Assembly: GCA_905234495.1 (NCBI GenBank)
Contig: CAJOHE010000010.1
Span: 1 to 64,000, forward strand
From: an uncultured Eubacterium sp.
GTDB lineage: Bacteria; Bacillota; Clostridia; Oscillospirales; Acutalibacteraceae
Direction of reading: 5' to 3'
DNA length: 64,000 nucleotides
Positions 25,599 to 35,287 of the stretch are shown one piece after another. Below the pieces are notes generated by a model, which did no database searches, was not told the DNA's origin, and worked only from the letters and a program-made list of their open reading frames with translations. Both the position numbers and the translations under genes were made by a program. Numbering within the stretch: position 1 is the stretch's first letter; each line of letters starts with the position of its first letter.

Positions 25599-27036
25599 CG
25601 TCGCTCACCGTTTTGCCTTCAAATTGTTTTCTCTGTTCAAGAACTGCATTGTGCATATCGTCCTTGGTCTTTCCCGTCAGCTTGTAGAAGAAGAACGGGA
25701 TTCCCGCAAGGAACATCATAAGACCGTGGAAAATTGTGTAGAAAAACAGAAGCTTAATCTTAACGTCAAAGGTCTGCGTTTCAGCCGCAGGAACGTAATG
25801 AATAATCGAATTCCAGCCCTTTTCCGCGTCGTCGTAGAGAACGAGCGGGGAGAGAGTGTTTGCAATCGTTCCGCTTATCATTGTGAACACGCCGATTACA
25901 AACGGCAGGGAAGCGTCAAGGCGCTTGCCCGTTTTGAGCTCAATGCTTTCAAGCACGTCAGCCTGGAACATTGTGGGCAGAAGATTCGACGCTCCGAACT
26001 GCAGGCCGATAAGAAACAGAAATACGATGAACAGAATCTGCAGAATGCTCTGCGGATTTTTGAAATAGATGTATCCTATTGCAAACGCAGCCGTGTTGAT
26101 GAGAACGGAATAAACGCCGCTTGCGATGTAGAGCACGCGTGAGTCAAAGCGTTTGAGCAGGAATTTTATAATGAGCATACCCACCGCCGTTCCGATGCCC
26201 GTCGGCAGTCCGAAAAGCAGGAATTTGGACGTAGAGCCGAGAAGCGCTGCGGCAAGGAAAACGCCCATATACGTCGCGATATTTCTGAAGTTTTTCAGGA
26301 AGTCCGAAACTATGATTATCCATGCGTATTTGTTCTTTACAACGTCGACAAAGCCCGCAACGGGATTCTTCTTTTCGTTGTTGTAGACCACTCTTTCCTT
26401 GACGGTTTTCATACCGAAAAGCATCGTGATAACGCCGAGCGCCGTACAGATTCCCGCGCCGATAATATACTGCGTGCCCTCGTCCTTCCAGATAAGACCT
26501 ATGACGAGAACGACCACAAGTGGCGCCGAGTTGCCGACCGCCGAGACAATGCTTCGCAGCGAAATAACGTTGTCGCGTTCCTTGAGGTTCGGCGACATAA
26601 CGACTGCGACCATATTGACCGAGTTGCCGAAATTAGTCGAAACCGACCACAAAACCGCAACGGATACGAGATAAACGAGAAGCGCCGTTGAGCCGATACC
26701 CCTGGGCGCGTAGAAGCTGAGCATAAGAAATACGCCCGCAGGAACTGCCGAAATAAGACCGAGCGGCTTGAACTTGCCGAACTTGCCGACCTTGCGCGAG
26801 TCGATATACATCGCAATAAAAATATTCAGCACAAACGGAATGACGTTTATCAGAAGATTGTATTTTGACGTCATTGTCGACGGCACCTTCAGCACGTTGA
26901 CGAGATAGGCGTTTCTGTACGAGCCCACCATACCCGTCATCATCGTGTAAAAGAACACCGCAACAAGATAAATTATCATTTCGTTCTTTTTTATGTATTT
27001 AACGTTTTCATCGGGTTTTGTAATAGTATTCTCCAT
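25564..27036 (-). CDS. MFS sugar transporter (GPH-like)
   Basis: A 490-residue protein with about twelve membrane helices. The N-terminal part (SYRNAYLVNVLKVPSTMTSKY, then DSRKVGKFGKFKPLG after helix 2) follows the glycoside-pentoside-hexuronide carrier pattern, in which a cation is co-transported with the sugar. A GGGAGGGA site supports the ATG at 27036 over an upstream in-frame start. It is translated together with the overlapping GH2 gene, so the two probably import and cleave one oligosaccharide or glycoside. The C-terminal tail is charged and cytosolic. Confidence 0.82.
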   Translation of the reverse strand: MENTITKPDENVKYIKKNEMIIYLVAVFFYTMMTGMVGSYRNAYLVNVLKVPSTMTSKYNLLINVIPFVLNIFIAMYIDSRKVGKFGKFKPLGLISAVPAGVFLMLSFYAPRGIGSTALLVYLVSVAVLWSVSTNFGNSVNMVAVVMSPNLKERDNVISLRSIVSAVGNSAPLVVVLVIGLIWKDEGTQYIIGAGICTALGVITMLFGMKTVKERVVYNNEKKNPVAGFVDVVKNKYAWIIIVSDFLKNFRNIATYMGVFLAAALLGSTSKFLLFGLPTGIGTAVGMLIIKFLLKRFDSRVLYIASGVYSVLINTAAFAIGYIYFKNPQSILQILFIVFLFLIGLQFGASNLLPTMFQADVLESIELKTGKRLDASLPFVIGVFTMISGTIANTLSPLVLYDDAEKGWNSIIHYVPAAETQTFDVKIKLLFFYTIFHGLMMFLAGIPFFFYKLTGKTKDDMHNAVLEQRKQFEGKTVSDDEDNTTPEPTV

Positions 27037-27120
27037 CGTATCCCTCCCAAATGAATTATAAAGCATTTCCCGCCCGATGTCAAAGCGCAGATAAAGAAAA
27101 CGCAGATAAAAAACATTATA

Positions 27121-27149
27121 TTGAAATAGTGTTTATTATATGATATAAT
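27121..27149 (+). promoter_or_regulatory. Strong sigma-A promoter
   Basis: TTGAAA (27121-27126), a 17-base spacer and the consensus TATAAT (27144-27149), in front of the L,D-transpeptidase gene. Confidence 0.75.
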
Positions 27150-27201
27150 TATATTGTATTCGTATGTGTCGGGTGCAAAAAGAATTAAGGGGATTTTCGT
27201 T

Positions 27202-27960
27202 ATGCAAAAGAAAATGAATGTGATTGTCTGCGCGCTTGTGGCAATAATTATTGCCCTTACGGGAACGCTTGCATATGTTTATACAGATTCAAGAAATACC
27301 CGCGCCGAATGTGACGCGATTAAGCAGAATTACAAGCTCTACAAGAACGTCATTTCTCAGGATGAGGTTGAGCAGACTCTCTTCGGTCAGCCGATTTCCG
27401 AGGAGAGGGACGGCGAGTACAGAATGGGTATCAAGACCGCCGTTGACGGCGATTACCACGCCGAGCTTACAATATATCAGGCAAAGGGCGGCGCATATGA
27501 GGAGGTTTTCTCCTGCGAGGCTCTCGTAGGTAAGAACGGCCCCGGAAAGCAGTCTGAGGGCGATACAAAAACCCCGCTCGGCACATGGGAAATAGGCGAG
27601 GCTTACGGAATTAAGGACGACCCCGGTTGCAAAGTCCCGTTCACCAAGATTACCGACGATATGTACTGGTGTGCGACCGGCTCAAACGGTACGAAGTATA
27701 ACACGCTTCTTTACAAGAGTCAGGACCCGGACAACGATTATTCCGAGGACGAGCACCTTATGGATTATCCAATAAGATACGCTTATCTCCTTGACCTCGG
27801 CTACAACAAAGCGGGCGCTCCGTATGCGGGTAACGCAATATTCCTTCACTGCTGGAAGGAACCCGATTATCCAACGGGCGGCTGCGTTGCAGTATCGGAG
27901 GAGGATATGGTCACAATTCTTCAGACCGTAACACCCGGAACTACGGTTACAATCTATTAA
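27202..27960 (+). CDS. L,D-transpeptidase (YkuD-type), membrane-anchored
   Basis: This 252-residue protein starts with one membrane helix (about 5-28) and a short coiled linker; the catalytic domain follows outside the cell. TKTPLGTWEIGEAYG and IFLHCWKEPDYPTGGCVAVS give the YkuD signature, with His216 and the nucleophile Cys228. Such enzymes make 3-3 cross-links in peptidoglycan or attach proteins to it; some members act in spore or envelope modification instead. AAGGGGA is well placed before ATG 27202. It is a single-gene unit with its own promoter and terminator. Confidence 0.85.
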   Translation: MQKKMNVIVCALVAIIIALTGTLAYVYTDSRNTRAECDAIKQNYKLYKNVISQDEVEQTLFGQPISEERDGEYRMGIKTAVDGDYHAELTIYQAKGGAYEEVFSCEALVGKNGPGKQSEGDTKTPLGTWEIGEAYGIKDDPGCKVPFTKITDDMYWCATGSNGTKYNTLLYKSQDPDNDYSEDEHLMDYPIRYAYLLDLGYNKAGAPYAGNAIFLHCWKEPDYPTGGCVAVSEEDMVTILQTVTPGTTVTIY

Positions 27961-27973
27961 TAACGTTTCAAAG

Positions 27974-28005
27974 GCGAAACAGGTATATTGCCTGTTTCGC
28001 TTTAT
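27974..28005 (+). terminator. Rho-independent terminator
   Basis: Perfect 10-base arms GCGAAACAGG/CCTGTTTCGC with a seven-base loop, followed by TTTATT. Confidence 0.85.
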
Positions 28006-28045
28006 TGTGCTAAAATGTATACAACAACTATTCGGTGGTGAAAAT

Positions 28046-28816
28046 ATGGATTTTAAAGACGATGGCTTTATGACGGGGCTTGCACTGTGCATCGTGGCGT
28101 TTGTAATTGTTCAGGCGCTCTTTTTTATGGTGCGCGCAATTCGCCGCGCCGTAAAGCTCGGTGTGGACAAAACCAGAATCAAAAATACTATCCTGAGCTC
28201 TGCGCTCTTTACCGTTGCGCCGGCAATCGGCATTGTTGCCACGGTGCTTACTCTCGCTGCGGGGCTCGGCTACGTTCTGCCGTGGATACGCCTCTCGGTT
28301 ATCGGCAATATCTCGTATGAGGTTACGGCTGCAACGAGCGCGACCGAGGCTTTCGGACTGAAGGGCGGAATCGCAAATCCGATTACCGACCCCGAGGCGT
28401 TCGGAACGGTTGCGTGGGTAATGACGCTCGGCTCGATTATGCCGCTGATTTTAACCCCGCTTTTCCTTAAACGGATTCAGAGTAGGGTTACAAAGGCTCT
28501 CTCGGGCAACAAGGTATGGGCTGACGTTATGAGCGCAGCTGCGTTTATCGGACTGATTGCCGCCTTCGTTGCAAGAGCGGTTGCAGGTCAGGGCGACCCT
28601 GACATCACGGGTGACGGCGCAGGGGTGCTCTCTGTCTGCGCACTTGTGTTCTCGGTAATACTTATGCTGATTCTTTCAAAGCTTGCGGCGCTGCCGAAAA
28701 TGAAATGGCTTGAAAGCTTTGCAATGCCGCTTGCGATGATAGGCGCGATGTGCATCGTTATGGTGCTTGCTCAGGTACTGCCGTACGATATCGCGTTTCT
28801 GGAATGGAGGGGTTAA
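28046..28816 (+). CDS. DUF5058-like integral membrane protein
   Basis: A 256-residue protein with about six membrane helices. The segment SALFTVAPAIGIVATVLTLA, the LSVIGNISYEVTAATSA part and the repeated helix-loop layout resemble DUF5058, a clostridial family of unknown function. GGTGGTG precedes the ATG. It is followed immediately by a second membrane gene (one base between stop and start) and an M20 peptidase, so all three form one operon. The two membrane proteins may form a two-part transporter supplying the peptidase's substrate. This is an inference from gene order alone. Confidence 0.6.
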   Translation: MDFKDDGFMTGLALCIVAFVIVQALFFMVRAIRRAVKLGVDKTRIKNTILSSALFTVAPAIGIVATVLTLAAGLGYVLPWIRLSVIGNISYEVTAATSATEAFGLKGGIANPITDPEAFGTVAWVMTLGSIMPLILTPLFLKRIQSRVTKALSGNKVWADVMSAAAFIGLIAAFVARAVAGQGDPDITGDGAGVLSVCALVFSVILMLILSKLAALPKMKWLESFAMPLAMIGAMCIVMVLAQVLPYDIAFLEWRG

Positions 28817-28817
28817 G

Positions 28818-29489
28818 ATGAAAAGTTATAACGATAAAACCCATACCATAGGAAGGCTCTGGATGGTTGTAACGCTTCTGGTGTTCCTTTCGGTTCCGTG
28901 CCTTATCTGCGCCCATCTCGGCGTGTCGCCGCAGCTTGGAATGATAGGTAAGGGACTCGCTTCCGTTGCGCTTATATTCTATCCGACCGCCGTAATTGAG
29001 GTTATCACGTATGCGCCGCTCCTCGGCACGGGCGGAACGTATCTCAGCTTCGTAACGGGCAACATAACAAATCTCAAGCTTCCCGTGGCTCTCGCGGCTA
29101 TGGACAGCGCCGACGTTGACCCGAACAGCGACGAGGGCGAGGCGCTTTCGACAATCTCTATTGCCGCTTCGTCAATAGTTACAACGGTTATCATCGCGGT
29201 GTTTGTACTGCTTCTCAGACCGTTCCTCAGCAAAATTACGGGCGAGGGCTCGGTGTTTGCACCCGCATTTCAGCAGGTAACGCCCGCGCTCTTCGGTGCA
29301 CTCTGCGCGTCATATCTTGCAAAGCACTGGAAGATATCCGTGCTTCCGATAGTTCTTCTGACCGTACTGCTTCTGTTCAAGGGAACGCTCGCAGTCGGCA
29401 TACTTATTCCGATAGGCGTTATCGTGTCGCTTCTCGGCGCTCACGTTATGTTCAAAGCCGGTCTTGTCGGCAAAAAGAAGGAGGCGTAA
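28818..29489 (+). CDS. Integral membrane protein, partner of the DUF5058-like protein
   Basis: A 223-residue protein with about six hydrophobic helices and a conserved-looking TYLSFVTGNITNLKLPVALA stretch in a loop between helices. GGAGGGG lies ten bases before the ATG at the end of the previous gene. I do not recognise a named family with certainty. The NxTNLKxP motif in a membrane loop suggests ligand or ion handling, and the tight operon suggests it works with the preceding membrane protein. Confidence 0.65.
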   Translation: MKSYNDKTHTIGRLWMVVTLLVFLSVPCLICAHLGVSPQLGMIGKGLASVALIFYPTAVIEVITYAPLLGTGGTYLSFVTGNITNLKLPVALAAMDSADVDPNSDEGEALSTISIAASSIVTTVIIAVFVLLLRPFLSKITGEGSVFAPAFQQVTPALFGALCASYLAKHWKISVLPIVLLTVLLLFKGTLAVGILIPIGVIVSLLGAHVMFKAGLVGKKKEA

Positions 29490-29490
29490 T

Positions 29491-30966
29491 ATGAGTACGG
29501 GAACTTTAATTTTGATTGTAATTCTTGCGGTAATTGTGCTTTTCATACTGATTACAGCCGTACGCGCCGCGTTCTTTAATGTTGACAGACCCGAGGTCAA
29601 ACCCATGCCGAAGGAACCCGTTGACGAGGCGCGCGTTCAGAAGCATCTCACAGAGGCAATTCGGATTAAAACTATCTCAAACGTAGATGAAAGCAAGGTC
29701 GACTGGAATGAGTTTGAACGCTTTCACGCATTTCTTGAAAAGGAATATCCGCTCACTCACAAAACCCTGAAGCGCGAAAAGGTATCCCTCGCGTCGCTTC
29801 TCTACACGTGGGAAGGAACGGACCCGTCGCTTGACGGTATCGCCCTGCTTTCTCATCAGGACGTCGTGCCCATTAGCGAGGGCACCGAAGGCGACTGGAC
29901 GCACCCGCCGTTTGAAGGCTATAACGACGGCGAGTTCATCTGGGGCAGGGGAGCGCTTGATATGAAAAACCACCTCATCTGCGTTATGGAAGCGGTTGAA
30001 ACCCTGCTTGAACAGGGCTATACGCCGAAGCGCACCGTCTATCTTTGCTTCGGCCACAACGAGGAAATAGTTGCAGGCTTCAACAACGGCGCCCATTCGA
30101 TTATGGAAACGCTACGTGACAGGGGCGTTCATCTTGAAGCAACGCTCGACGAGGGCGGCGCAATCCTTCCCGCAAACGTCAAGGGCATACTCAAAGGGAA
30201 TCTCGCAGGTATCGGTATCGCCGAGAAGGGTAACACCGATATGCGAGTAACCGTTCACGCAAAGGGCGGACATTCCTCACAGCCACCCCAGCATACGGGA
30301 ATAGGACTTCTTGCAGACGTCGTTCACGACCTCGAAAAGCATCAGTTCAAGGCGACGATGCTGCCGATGGTCAGCGATATGTTTAATCAGATAGGCAGGC
30401 ATGCGACCTACCCCGGCAGGCTCGTTTTCTGCAACCTGCCGATACTCAAACCCCTCGTGCTTGCGATTGCAAAGCGCATCCCGCCCGCAGCGGCGTTTAT
30501 CCGCACGACGACCGCCTGCACCATGGCTGAGGGCTCGCCCGCCGCAAACGTTCTGCCGCAGCAGGCAAGCGTTACGGTCAATTTCAGGCAGCTTCCGGGA
30601 ACGACCACGGAAGACCTTGAAAAGCACATCCGCAAGGTTGTACGAAACAAGAATATTGACGTTGAGCTTGTAAAGGGCAAAGAGGCGTCAGCCGTTTCAC
30701 CTACGGACACCAAGGCGTTTGCCGTTCTGACCGAGCTTTCCCACCAGATTGATAAGGACAACATCGTAACGCCATATCTCGTTATGGGTGGAACGGACAC
30801 CTATCACTACGAGGAAATCTGCGAAAACCTCTACCGCTACGCGCCGTTTGTTGTGGACACCTCGCTTCTTCTCACAACCCATTCAACCAACGAGCGCTGC
30901 CCCGTGGCAGTCCTCGGCGAAGGCGTTCAGTTCTTTATGCGCTACATAAAAATGATGACGGAATAA
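29491..30966 (+). CDS. M20-family metallopeptidase, membrane-tethered
   Basis: A 491-residue protein with one N-terminal helix (about 5-28) and a di-zinc M20/carboxypeptidase domain. Metal ligands visible: His122 in LSHQDVVP, Asp157 in WGRGALDMKN and the Glu192-Glu193 pair in GHNEE; KGGHSSQPPQHTGIG belongs to the lid domain and TDTYHYEEIC holds the last His. The layout is like PM20D1/CPS1-type peptidases, which cut or form N-acyl amino acid or dipeptide bonds. It is the third gene of the operon with two membrane proteins, so it may process what they carry. AAGGAGG supports the ATG. Confidence 0.88.
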   Translation: MSTGTLILIVILAVIVLFILITAVRAAFFNVDRPEVKPMPKEPVDEARVQKHLTEAIRIKTISNVDESKVDWNEFERFHAFLEKEYPLTHKTLKREKVSLASLLYTWEGTDPSLDGIALLSHQDVVPISEGTEGDWTHPPFEGYNDGEFIWGRGALDMKNHLICVMEAVETLLEQGYTPKRTVYLCFGHNEEIVAGFNNGAHSIMETLRDRGVHLEATLDEGGAILPANVKGILKGNLAGIGIAEKGNTDMRVTVHAKGGHSSQPPQHTGIGLLADVVHDLEKHQFKATMLPMVSDMFNQIGRHATYPGRLVFCNLPILKPLVLAIAKRIPPAAAFIRTTTACTMAEGSPAANVLPQQASVTVNFRQLPGTTTEDLEKHIRKVVRNKNIDVELVKGKEASAVSPTDTKAFAVLTELSHQIDKDNIVTPYLVMGGTDTYHYEEICENLYRYAPFVVDTSLLLTTHSTNERCPVAVLGEGVQFFMRYIKMMTE

Positions 30967-30976
30967 TATAATAATT

Positions 30977-31012
30977 AATCCCCCGAAGCAAACCGCTTCG
31001 GGGGATTTTTTT
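30977..31012. terminator. Bidirectional terminator between convergent operons
   Basis: AATCCCCCGAAGC pairs with GCTTCGGGGGATT around a short loop, followed by a run of T on the plus strand. It overlaps the last bases of the permease gene on the minus strand. Confidence 0.85.
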
Positions 31013-33512
31013 AATCCTGTTTCAGGTTTTCTATTATGTTGTCGTCCTTGATTTTGTCCGCCGAGTAGAGCAGCGAAAGAAGGATGATAACGAATACCGC
31101 AAGAATTGCCGCAACGTAGTACTGCAAATTGAGCGAGAAGCCTATGTTCATTTCTTCCGCTCTTGAAAGCGAGAAATACATAAGATAATGCAGTCCCGCG
31201 CTGAGCGGTATAGACCAGAGAAGCGACTTGATGCCGTAGCGGATGCTCTCAACGTAAATCATCTTCTTGAATCCCTTTGGCGTAACGCCTACTGATTTCA
31301 GCATTGCAAATTCCGTCTTTCTCTCGTTCATTGAGTTTGAGATGGAATTGATAATATTTATGATTGCAATGCTTGTAATCAGCGTGATAAAGCCGTAGAT
31401 GAACACCTTCATTATTGTGAGGACTGAGTTAACCGCTTCCATCTCTGATGAACTGTCAACGATTACACAGTCTATTCCCCGACTCTCGAAATACTCGTCC
31501 GCCTCCTGCATTACGGGTTGATAATCCCTTGCAAACACGCTGAACGTGTAACCGTTGTGGTCAAAGGGAAGCATTGAAACCGCATCCTCGGGAAGAATTA
31601 AAGCCGGGTGGTCCATATATTTCGGCAGGAATAACCGACCGTCATATACCTTGTCGGTAAGAGCGCCTGCGATAATGCTGAATTTGCGCACCGTTCCCGT
31701 GTCATCCGTGTCATCCTTGTAAGATTTAACGTAGCAGTCGAGAGTCTTACCCTGCGTATCATCGCCAAAAGCCTTGTAAGCCTCAGCCTTGGGCGAATTG
31801 CCCTTTGAGTAAACCACCTGATTGTATATGATTGCCTTTGGCGTATCAATATTGTGATAATCGCTCGGTTTCTCGCCGATTTCTTTGAGATACTCGTCAA
31901 AGCAGTCGTTACTCATAACGTAGACAAAGAGGTCGGTTTTGTCCTTGGATTCGGCTATACTGTACGCAGCCTTTGCATCCTCGGTGAAGAGTTCGGTGTT
32001 TTCAAGCGTACCGTAAGCCATCATTGAGAGAACGTAATTATCAACGTCCGCACCGTCAAGGAATTCACGAACCGCGTCTTTGTTCTTTATTTCAACGTAA
32101 ATGCTGAAATCCGCTGTCTGTTCGCCTGCTTCCTGCTGAACTGCCGATGTGAACATCTGAGAGAAGTTTGTAACCGAAAGGAACATAACAACGCTCATTA
32201 CAAGAGCAAAAACGATGCTTCTGCTTCTTCTTCCGTTTCGCTTGAAGTTTTTAACCGCAAGCTCGCCCTCGTAGCCGTAGAGCTTCCTTGTGAGCCTTGA
32301 AACGCGAAGACGCTTTGCCTTTTTAACCTTAACCGTGTTTGTGCCCTTGATTGCCGCAATCGGCGTAGTTTTCGACGCTCGGCGCGCGGGGATATAGCAC
32401 GAAATGTAGATTGTAAGTGCGCTGATAAACACCGTGCCCAAAAGGATGAGCGGGCTGAAATGAACCCTGAGCGTTTCCTTAATGGGTATCGCAATAGTGC
32501 TTAATAATGCGCCCTGAATGCTTTTGAACGTAATCGCCATTCCGATGAAGCCCGCGATAATTCCGAGCGGGATTGCAATTGCGCCGAGTATGAAGCCCTC
32601 GAAGTAGATTGACGAGCGCTTCTGCTTTTTTGTTGCGCCGACCGAGGCGAGCATACCGAGGTATCTCTCGCGTTCCTGATACGAAACCGCAAAGCTGTCG
32701 TAAATCATAATTACCGAGGCGATAACGATGATAACGAGAATAACAACCGTCATACCCTTGATTGCGTTGATTGACGCATTGTTATTGTCAACGCCCTCGT
32801 AGGCAAGCAGGTCGGAATTATAGTTAATGTCGTCTGCGCCGGTCTTTTCTTTGAGCTCGTCCGTCCTGTCGTAAACCGTTTTGTCAAGAGTGCGGTAGCT
32901 CACAACAACGTAGGCGGGTACGTTTTTTGTATTTTCGCCCGTGTTTGCAACGATACCGCCGCGGTTGTCGAAAAAGCTGACGTTGTCCTCGGCAATACCG
33001 CAGAGGGTGAAATTCCGGCTTTCCTCTTCACCGCTGTTTATGTCGGTGCAGTAGAGCTCAACCGTGGAGCCGACCTTCCAGTCAAGCTTGTTCTTTTCGA
33101 TGTAGCCCTTTGTTAAAAGGATTTCGTTTTCCTTCTGAGGGAATGAGCCCTCAAGAATATTGATGTTTCTGATGTCGACAACCTTTTCGTCGGCGGCGTC
33201 AACCATAGTGACCGCCTTTGCCTTTTTAGCGTCCCTGTCAAAGGTTATCTGATAGAGGCTTGCGCCCGAATAGTAGTCGAGCTCACCCTCATCAAACGGG
33301 GCGAGGTCGGGCATTTTACCGTATTCAAACTGCGCGTGCCAGCTTCCGTCGTAGGCAAGGGTTGAGTCCTTGAAAAATTCAAAGAAAGAGAACACGGTTG
33401 TGAACACAGCTGTAACCATCGCAACCGAAACGATGATTGAAAGAATCGTGAGCAGGCTGCGGCGCTTGTGCGTTTTAATGTGCCGCAGGGTGAGTTTATT
33501 AACAATATTCAT
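31011..33512 (-). CDS. FtsX/MacB-type ABC transporter permease
   Basis: An 833-residue membrane protein with two FtsX-like units: helix 1 near residues 18-40 (RRSLLTILSIIVSVAMVTA), a large extracytoplasmic domain, three helices at about 245-390, then a second helix near 430 (RSRSIVFALVMSVVMFLSV), another long extracytoplasmic domain, and three C-terminal helices. This ten-helix-like layout with big outside domains is seen in peptide-antibiotic resistance and lipoprotein exporters. It is translated just after the ATPase, with GAGGTGA before ATG 33512. The adjacent sensor kinase with no large sensor domain suggests a Bce-like detoxification module, but the substrate is unknown. Confidence 0.82.
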   Translation of the reverse strand: MNIVNKLTLRHIKTHKRRSLLTILSIIVSVAMVTAVFTTVFSFFEFFKDSTLAYDGSWHAQFEYGKMPDLAPFDEGELDYYSGASLYQITFDRDAKKAKAVTMVDAADEKVVDIRNINILEGSFPQKENEILLTKGYIEKNKLDWKVGSTVELYCTDINSGEEESRNFTLCGIAEDNVSFFDNRGGIVANTGENTKNVPAYVVVSYRTLDKTVYDRTDELKEKTGADDINYNSDLLAYEGVDNNNASINAIKGMTVVILVIIVIASVIMIYDSFAVSYQERERYLGMLASVGATKKQKRSSIYFEGFILGAIAIPLGIIAGFIGMAITFKSIQGALLSTIAIPIKETLRVHFSPLILLGTVFISALTIYISCYIPARRASKTTPIAAIKGTNTVKVKKAKRLRVSRLTRKLYGYEGELAVKNFKRNGRRSRSIVFALVMSVVMFLSVTNFSQMFTSAVQQEAGEQTADFSIYVEIKNKDAVREFLDGADVDNYVLSMMAYGTLENTELFTEDAKAAYSIAESKDKTDLFVYVMSNDCFDEYLKEIGEKPSDYHNIDTPKAIIYNQVVYSKGNSPKAEAYKAFGDDTQGKTLDCYVKSYKDDTDDTGTVRKFSIIAGALTDKVYDGRLFLPKYMDHPALILPEDAVSMLPFDHNGYTFSVFARDYQPVMQEADEYFESRGIDCVIVDSSSEMEAVNSVLTIMKVFIYGFITLITSIAIINIINSISNSMNERKTEFAMLKSVGVTPKGFKKMIYVESIRYGIKSLLWSIPLSAGLHYLMYFSLSRAEEMNIGFSLNLQYYVAAILAVFVIILLSLLYSADKIKDDNIIENLKQD

Positions 33513-33522
33513 TGTGCTCACC

Positions 33523-34203
33523 TCATATCCTGCGCTCATCGCGGACGATTCTGCCGTCCTTAATCTCGATAAGGCGGTCTGCGGAAAGCGCAATCTGCTC
33601 GTCGTGAGTAATCATAATAACGGTCTGACCGAGGTCGCGGTTAAACTGGCGCAGAAGGGAAATAATCTCTTTGCTGTTTTCGCTGTCAAGATTTCCCGTA
33701 GGCTCGTCGGCAAGCATAAGGGCGGGGTTGTTTATAAGCGCCCTGCCGATTGAAACCCTCTGCTGCTGACCGCCCGAAAGCTGAGCGGGAAGGTGAGTGA
33801 GCCTGTCCTCTAAGCCGAGGCGCTCGATGATGCTTTTGAGCTGCCTTTCGTCTGGCTTTCTGCCGTCGAGAAGCAGGGGAAGGGTGAGGTTTTCCTCAAC
33901 CGTTAAAATAGGTATCAGATTATAAAACTGATAAACAAGCCCTATCTGACGGCGGCGGAAAATCGCAAGCGCCGTTTCATCAAGGGTTGAGATGTCGGTG
34001 CCGTCAATGACAACGTTGCCGCTTGTAGCCTTGTCAACGCCGCCGAGAATGTGCATAAGAGTTGACTTGCCCGAGCCCGATGGTCCGACAATCGCAACAA
34101 ACTCGCCGCGTTCAACCGAAAAGCTTACGCTGTCAAGCGCTTTTACCATTGTGTCGCCCGTACCGTAGGTTTTACAAAGATTAACTGTTTCCATAATTTT
34201 CAT
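33523..34203 (-). CDS. ABC transporter ATP-binding protein (LolD/BceA-like)
   Basis: A 226-residue ATPase with the full set of motifs: Walker A GPSGSGKST (about 39-47), the Q-loop, the signature LSGGQQQRVSIGRAL, Walker B LMLADEPTGN and the switch His in MITHDEQIA. It energises the permease encoded ten bases downstream. The start is ATG 34203, with AAGGAGGA just before it; an upstream in-frame start has no site. The cluster order is response regulator, kinase, ATPase, permease, all on the minus strand. Confidence 0.92.
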   Translation of the reverse strand: MKIMETVNLCKTYGTGDTMVKALDSVSFSVERGEFVAIVGPSGSGKSTLMHILGGVDKATSGNVVIDGTDISTLDETALAIFRRRQIGLVYQFYNLIPILTVEENLTLPLLLDGRKPDERQLKSIIERLGLEDRLTHLPAQLSGGQQQRVSIGRALINNPALMLADEPTGNLDSENSKEIISLLRQFNRDLGQTVIMITHDEQIALSADRLIEIKDGRIVRDERRI

Positions 34204-34276
34204 TGTGATTTCCTCCTTTTGACACAATGGTACAACACGCACCTTACAATCCGGTGAATTTATTATTACAATTCAG

Positions 34277-35269
34277 TCATATTATCGACTTGTAAAACTT
34301 AATCTCAAATTCAGTGCCCTCGTTTTCCTCGCTTGTGACGGAAAGCGAGGCGTTTTCTTTACTGAGAATACTCTTTGAAAACGCAAGCCCTATGCCCACG
34401 CTTTCGGACGATGAGTTTTTGCCGTGGTAAAATCTCTCAAAGACGTGGGGCAAATCTTCCTTAGCGATTCCGCAGCCGTTGTCCCTGATGAGAATCCGTT
34501 TGTAGACCGTTGTTTCGTCGGTTGATATTGTCAGCCTGCCGCCGTCGTCGGTGTGTTCAATGCAGTTTTTGATAATGTTCTGAAGCGCTTCATTGGTCCA
34601 GTTTCTGTCGCCCGTGAAGGTGAAATCATTAATGCGCTTTTTAACCTCGATATTCCTGAGCTCAAGCGTGATGAGAAACGGGGAAAGGCTGCTTTCAATC
34701 ACGTCGCAAACCGAGAGCTCGTCCTCGTTCATTTCAGCCGTTCCCGCGTCAAGCTTTGAGAGCTTCAGAAGGGTCTGGATAAGCCAGCTCATTTTCCCGC
34801 ACTGGGTGTTGATTATTTCGGTGAACTCTCTGCGCTTGCTCTCGTCCTCTTCCTTTTCAAGAAGCTCCGACACCACGAGCATCGAGGTCAGGGGCGTTTT
34901 GAGCTGGTGCGAAATGTCCGCAAGCGAGTCTGCAAGATATGTCTTGTCCTCGGTGATGACCTCGTTCTGAGTTTTGAGAGTTGAGATAACTTTCAGCAGA
35001 TTGTTCTGCAAAATTGAAAGCTCGCCCTCGGTGTTATCACCGAGAGCCAAATCATAATTCCCCGCGCATACGAGGGAAAGATAGTCGTTTAAATCACTGA
35101 TAGCTCTGTATCTTTTAACCGTGTAAATCGCAAATACCGCAATAAGCATAATCCCAAGTACGGCGCAAAGCAGAGCCGCAGGTTTGCTTATACTATAACA
35201 AACCGCAGCCGCCAAAGCCGTTAACGCAACGCTGATTATTATCGGTATATATAATTCTCTGTTTTTCAT
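34277..35269 (-). CDS. Sensor histidine kinase (intramembrane-sensing type)
   Basis: A 330-residue kinase with two adjacent membrane helices (about 8-28 and 31-50) and almost no outside loop, then a HAMP-like linker. The H-box is LADISHQLKTPLTSM with His121; the ATPase domain has N-box NIIKNCIEHT, G1 DNGCGIA, the F-box VFERFYHG and G2 GIGLAFSKSIL. Lack of a sensor domain is typical of BceS-like kinases that read the activity of their ABC transporter. It presumably phosphorylates the response regulator encoded just upstream, 18 bases away. Confidence 0.92.
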   Translation of the reverse strand: MKNRELYIPIIISVALTALAAAVCYSISKPAALLCAVLGIMLIAVFAIYTVKRYRAISDLNDYLSLVCAGNYDLALGDNTEGELSILQNNLLKVISTLKTQNEVITEDKTYLADSLADISHQLKTPLTSMLVVSELLEKEEDESKRREFTEIINTQCGKMSWLIQTLLKLSKLDAGTAEMNEDELSVCDVIESSLSPFLITLELRNIEVKKRINDFTFTGDRNWTNEALQNIIKNCIEHTDDGGRLTISTDETTVYKRILIRDNGCGIAKEDLPHVFERFYHGKNSSSESVGIGLAFSKSILSKENASLSVTSEENEGTEFEIKFYKSII

Positions 35270-35287
35270 TTTTACCTCTTTTAATTC

